Below are positions 62,233 to 64,000 of a stretch of 64,000 nucleotides of DNA, one piece after another. Source of the DNA: Streptomyces mobaraensis (GTDB taxonomy: Bacteria; Actinomycetota; Actinomycetes; Streptomycetales; Streptomycetaceae); assembly GCF_020099395.1 (NCBI RefSeq), contig NZ_CP083590.1, positions 7,130,001 to 7,194,000 of the forward strand, given 5' to 3'. The first letter of the stretch is position 1; every line of letters starts with the position of its first letter. A model generated the notes under the pieces. That model searched no databases, had not been told where the DNA came from, and saw only the letters and a list, made by a program, of their open reading frames with translations. The position numbers and the translations under genes were made by a program.

Positions 62233-62379
62233 CGAGCGCGGACGACCCGTACGTCCCCTCCAGGCTCCGCCCCGGTCTTCCGGCCCCCTCCACGCCCGGA
62301 ACCGGGGCGGAGCCCTGCCCGGACGCGGCCCGGGGGTGCGGGAGGCGGACGGGTGCGGCGGGGCGTGCCCTCAGGGCGC

Positions 62380-63678
62380 TCAGGGCGTCGGCGCGACGTG
62401 GTCCGTGAACCACTCGCACGCCAGCTCGGCCACCGTGTCCAGGGCGCCCGGCTCCTCGAACAGGTGGGTGGCGCCGTCCACGACCACCAGCCGGTTCTCG
62501 CAGCGCAGCCGCGCCGCCGCCTGCCGGTTCAGATCCAGGACGGCCTGGTCCAGGCCGCCCACCAGGAACAGCGTCGGCGCCCGGACGGCCTCCAGGCGGT
62601 CCATGGCCAGGTCCGGCCGGCCGCCCCGGGACACCACGGCCGCCGGGCCCTCCCGGCCCTCCTCGGCCGCCGCCCACAAGGCCGCCGCCGCACCGGTGCT
62701 CGCGCCGAAGTAGCACAGCGGGACGGACTCACGGCGCATCCACTCCGTCACCTGCCCCAGCCGCCCGGCCAGCGGACCGATGTCGAAGACCTTCGCCCGG
62801 TCCTCCGCCTCCTCCGGCGTCAGCAGGTCGAACAGCAGCGTCCCCAGACCCGCCCGGTTCAGCACCCCGGCCACGGCACGGTTGCGCGGACTGTGCCGGC
62901 TGCTGCCGCTGCCGTGCGCGAACAGGACGACCGCCGGCGCGCCCGGCGGCATCGTCAGGTCGCCGTCCAGGGTGACCGTACGGTCGTCCACCGGCAGCTT
63001 CACCGGGGCCGGGCCGTGGATGTGCGCCCCGGTGTGGGGCGGCGCGGACGTGTCGTGCCGCAGCAGGGCCACGACCTCCTCGTCCTCCGTCTGCGAGAAG
63101 TCCCGGTACCACTCGCCCACCGCCGAGAACCCGGCCGGCGCGGACAGGTACACCAGCTCGTCCGCCTCGCCGCGCAGCGACTCCACCGCGTCCGGCGAGG
63201 TCACGGGTACGGCCAGGACCACCCGACGGGCACCCAGGGCCCGCGCCACCCGGCACGCCGCGACGGCCGTGGAACCGGTGGCGATCCCGTCGTCCACCAC
63301 CACCGCCGTCCGGCCCTCCAGCGGCACCCGCGGCCGCCCGCCGCGGAAACGGTCGGCCTGCTCCCGCAGGTGGCGCTCCTCGGCCCGCTGGACCTCCACC
63401 AGGTCGTCCTCGTCCACCCGCCCCATCCGCATGATGTCGTCGCGCACCACCCGCACGCCACCCTCGCCGAGCGCCCCGAAACCCAGCTCCCGGTGCGAGG
63501 GAACACCCAGCTTGCGCACCAGGATCACGTCCAGCGGCGCCCGCAGCGCCCGGGCCACCTGGTAGGCCACCGGCACACCGCCGCGCGGGAGGCCCAGCAC
63601 GACGGGATCGTCTCCGCGCAGGTGCTCCAGCCGCTCGGCCAGCCGCCGGCCCGCGTCCACTCGGTCGTCGAATCGCAT
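62380..63678 (-). CDS. Phosphoribosyltransferase fused to dienelactone-hydrolase-like domain
   Basis: A 432-residue two-domain protein. Residues 1-210 are a type I phosphoribosyltransferase fold, VILVRKLGVPSHRELGFGAL near 53-72 and AVVVDDGIATGSTAVAACRV as the PRPP loop. From about 225 an alpha/beta-hydrolase follows, VVLFAHGSGSSRHSP, FGASTGAAAALWAA (nucleophile Ser in GASTG) and DGATHLFEEPGAL with the His. Such fusions occur in actinobacteria and in dormancy regulons. The ATG has GGAGGTGG. The roles of the two domains together are not known. Two 20-base direct repeats lie upstream. Confidence 0.88.
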   Translation of the reverse strand: MRFDDRVDAGRRLAERLEHLRGDDPVVLGLPRGGVPVAYQVARALRAPLDVILVRKLGVPSHRELGFGALGEGGVRVVRDDIMRMGRVDEDDLVEVQRAEERHLREQADRFRGGRPRVPLEGRTAVVVDDGIATGSTAVAACRVARALGARRVVLAVPVTSPDAVESLRGEADELVYLSAPAGFSAVGEWYRDFSQTEDEEVVALLRHDTSAPPHTGAHIHGPAPVKLPVDDRTVTLDGDLTMPPGAPAVVLFAHGSGSSRHSPRNRAVAGVLNRAGLGTLLFDLLTPEEAEDRAKVFDIGPLAGRLGQVTEWMRRESVPLCYFGASTGAAAALWAAAEEGREGPAAVVSRGGRPDLAMDRLEAVRAPTLFLVGGLDQAVLDLNRQAAARLRCENRLVVVDGATHLFEEPGALDTVAELACEWFTDHVAPTP

Positions 63679-63710
63679 CGTCCACCTCCGGCAGCCGGAC
63701 GCGCCCGGCC

Positions 63711-63750
63711 GGCGGGAAAGGGGTCTCCCCGGCGGGTAAGGGGTCTCCCT
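63711..63750. repeat. Two 20-base direct repeats upstream of the PRTase-hydrolase gene
   Basis: GGCGGGAAAGGGGTCTCCCC (63711-63730) is followed immediately by GGCGGGTAAGGGGTCTCCCT (63731-63750); eighteen of twenty bases match. Each holds the near-palindrome GGGGTCTCCC. Located 33-72 bases before the start codon on the minus strand, they are candidate regulator sites. Confidence 0.75.
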
Positions 63751-63796
63751 TCCACTATGCGACCCCCGCCTGTGCGCACCAACCCGGCCGGGGCGC

Positions 63797-64000
63797 TCAC
63801 CCGCCGTCCGCCAGCGCCGCCCGGACGCGCTCCGCGACCCCCGCCGCCTCCTCCTCCGACGCGTACCGCGTACGCGGCCAGAAGAAGCCTCGGAGCCCGT
63901 CCTTCCGGTTGCGCGGCACGACGTGCACATGGAAGTGCGGCACCGACTGGCTCACCTTGTTGTTCGCCGCGACGAACGAACCGGCCGCGCCCATCCCGCG
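63797..64000 (-). CDS. HIT-family hydrolase, partial at right edge
   Basis: Sixty-seven C-terminal residues are visible; the gene begins outside the window. SQSVPHFHVHVVPRN contains the HxHxH histidine triad, whose central His is the nucleophile. HIT proteins hydrolyse nucleotide-monophosphate conjugates such as Ap4A or AMP-lysine. GFFWPRTRYASEEEAAGVAE follows with a short helical tail. The stop at 63797 is clear. Confidence 0.9.
   Translation of the reverse strand, partial: RGMGAAGSFVAANNKVSQSVPHFHVHVVPRNRKDGLRGFFWPRTRYASEEEAAGVAERVRAALADGG

Noticed and set aside
1..64000. tRNA, rRNA, CRISPR array, insertion sequence or integrase
   Set aside because: No matching structures, direct repeats with spacers, or transposase/integrase-like proteins were seen.

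Overview
The window is very GC-rich, gene-dense actinomycete chromosome, almost certainly Streptomyces. The signs are G/C third-position codon use, many GTG starts, frequent 4-base GTGA/ATGA gene overlaps, SARP-type heptamer repeats, and DevS/DevR, CsbD and DUF3140 genes. No rRNA, tRNA, CRISPR array or insertion sequence was seen.

Region 1 (about 1-18.4 kb) is a specialised-metabolite cluster cut by the left edge. Sixteen genes run leftward, most of them overlapping or nearly so: chorismate-lyase-like protein, GDP-mannose 4,6-dehydratase, FkbM methyltransferase, N-acyl-D-amino-acid-deacylase-like hydrolase, class III aminotransferase, ACP, ketosynthase, truncated ketosynthase-like partner, AMP ligase, second ACP, BtrH-like acyltransferase with a frameshift, ketoreductase, glycosyltransferase, inositol-type Gfo/Idh dehydrogenase, MFS exporter, and a partial RGP/pyranose-furanose-mutase-like protein. 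A 4-hydroxybenzoate 3-hydroxylase (pobA) is divergent, behind a SARP-like repeat array. Chorismate gives 4-hydroxybenzoate and then a dihydroxybenzoate, which is activated, extended and reduced on ACPs. GDP-mannose supplies a 6-deoxyhexose that could be contracted to a furanose, and an oxidised and transaminated cyclitol could receive the aryl acid as an amide. This logic matches the hygromycin A / A201A family of ribosome-targeting antibiotics as I remember it. The product is inferred, not proven.

Region 2 (18.4-35 kb) is mixed chromosomal content: a DUF4232-type lipoprotein, an unusual EF-Tu domain-I-only protein, small unknowns, a complete cynR-cynT-cynS cyanate module, an FMN reductase divergent from a quinone oxidoreductase across palindromic operators, small stress and housekeeping families (CsbD, DUF3140, DUF523, DinB, NUDIX), a GalE-like epimerase, an O-methyltransferase, signal peptidase I and an ABC half-transporter.

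Region 3 (35-53 kb) looks like a hypoxia or redox regulon: an orphan cytochrome oxidase subunit I, VKOR, a DevS-like haem GAF sensor kinase, phosphoketolase, a DevR-like regulator, pyruvate oxidase-type ThDP enzyme and photolyase. The same 14-base palindrome occurs upstream of ctaD and upstream of devR. A decayed RHS polymorphic toxin with an intact downstream candidate immunity gene, locally lower in GC, sits between the kinase and the regulator.

Region 4 (53-64 kb) holds envelope and secreted proteins, a TetR/dehydrogenase pair, a hydrolase/AraC pair, a cluster of secreted proteins (a glycine-rich protein, a small two-cysteine protein, a papain-like cysteine protease followed closely by a membrane-anchored partner), a phosphoribosyltransferase-hydrolase fusion, and a partial HIT protein at the right edge.
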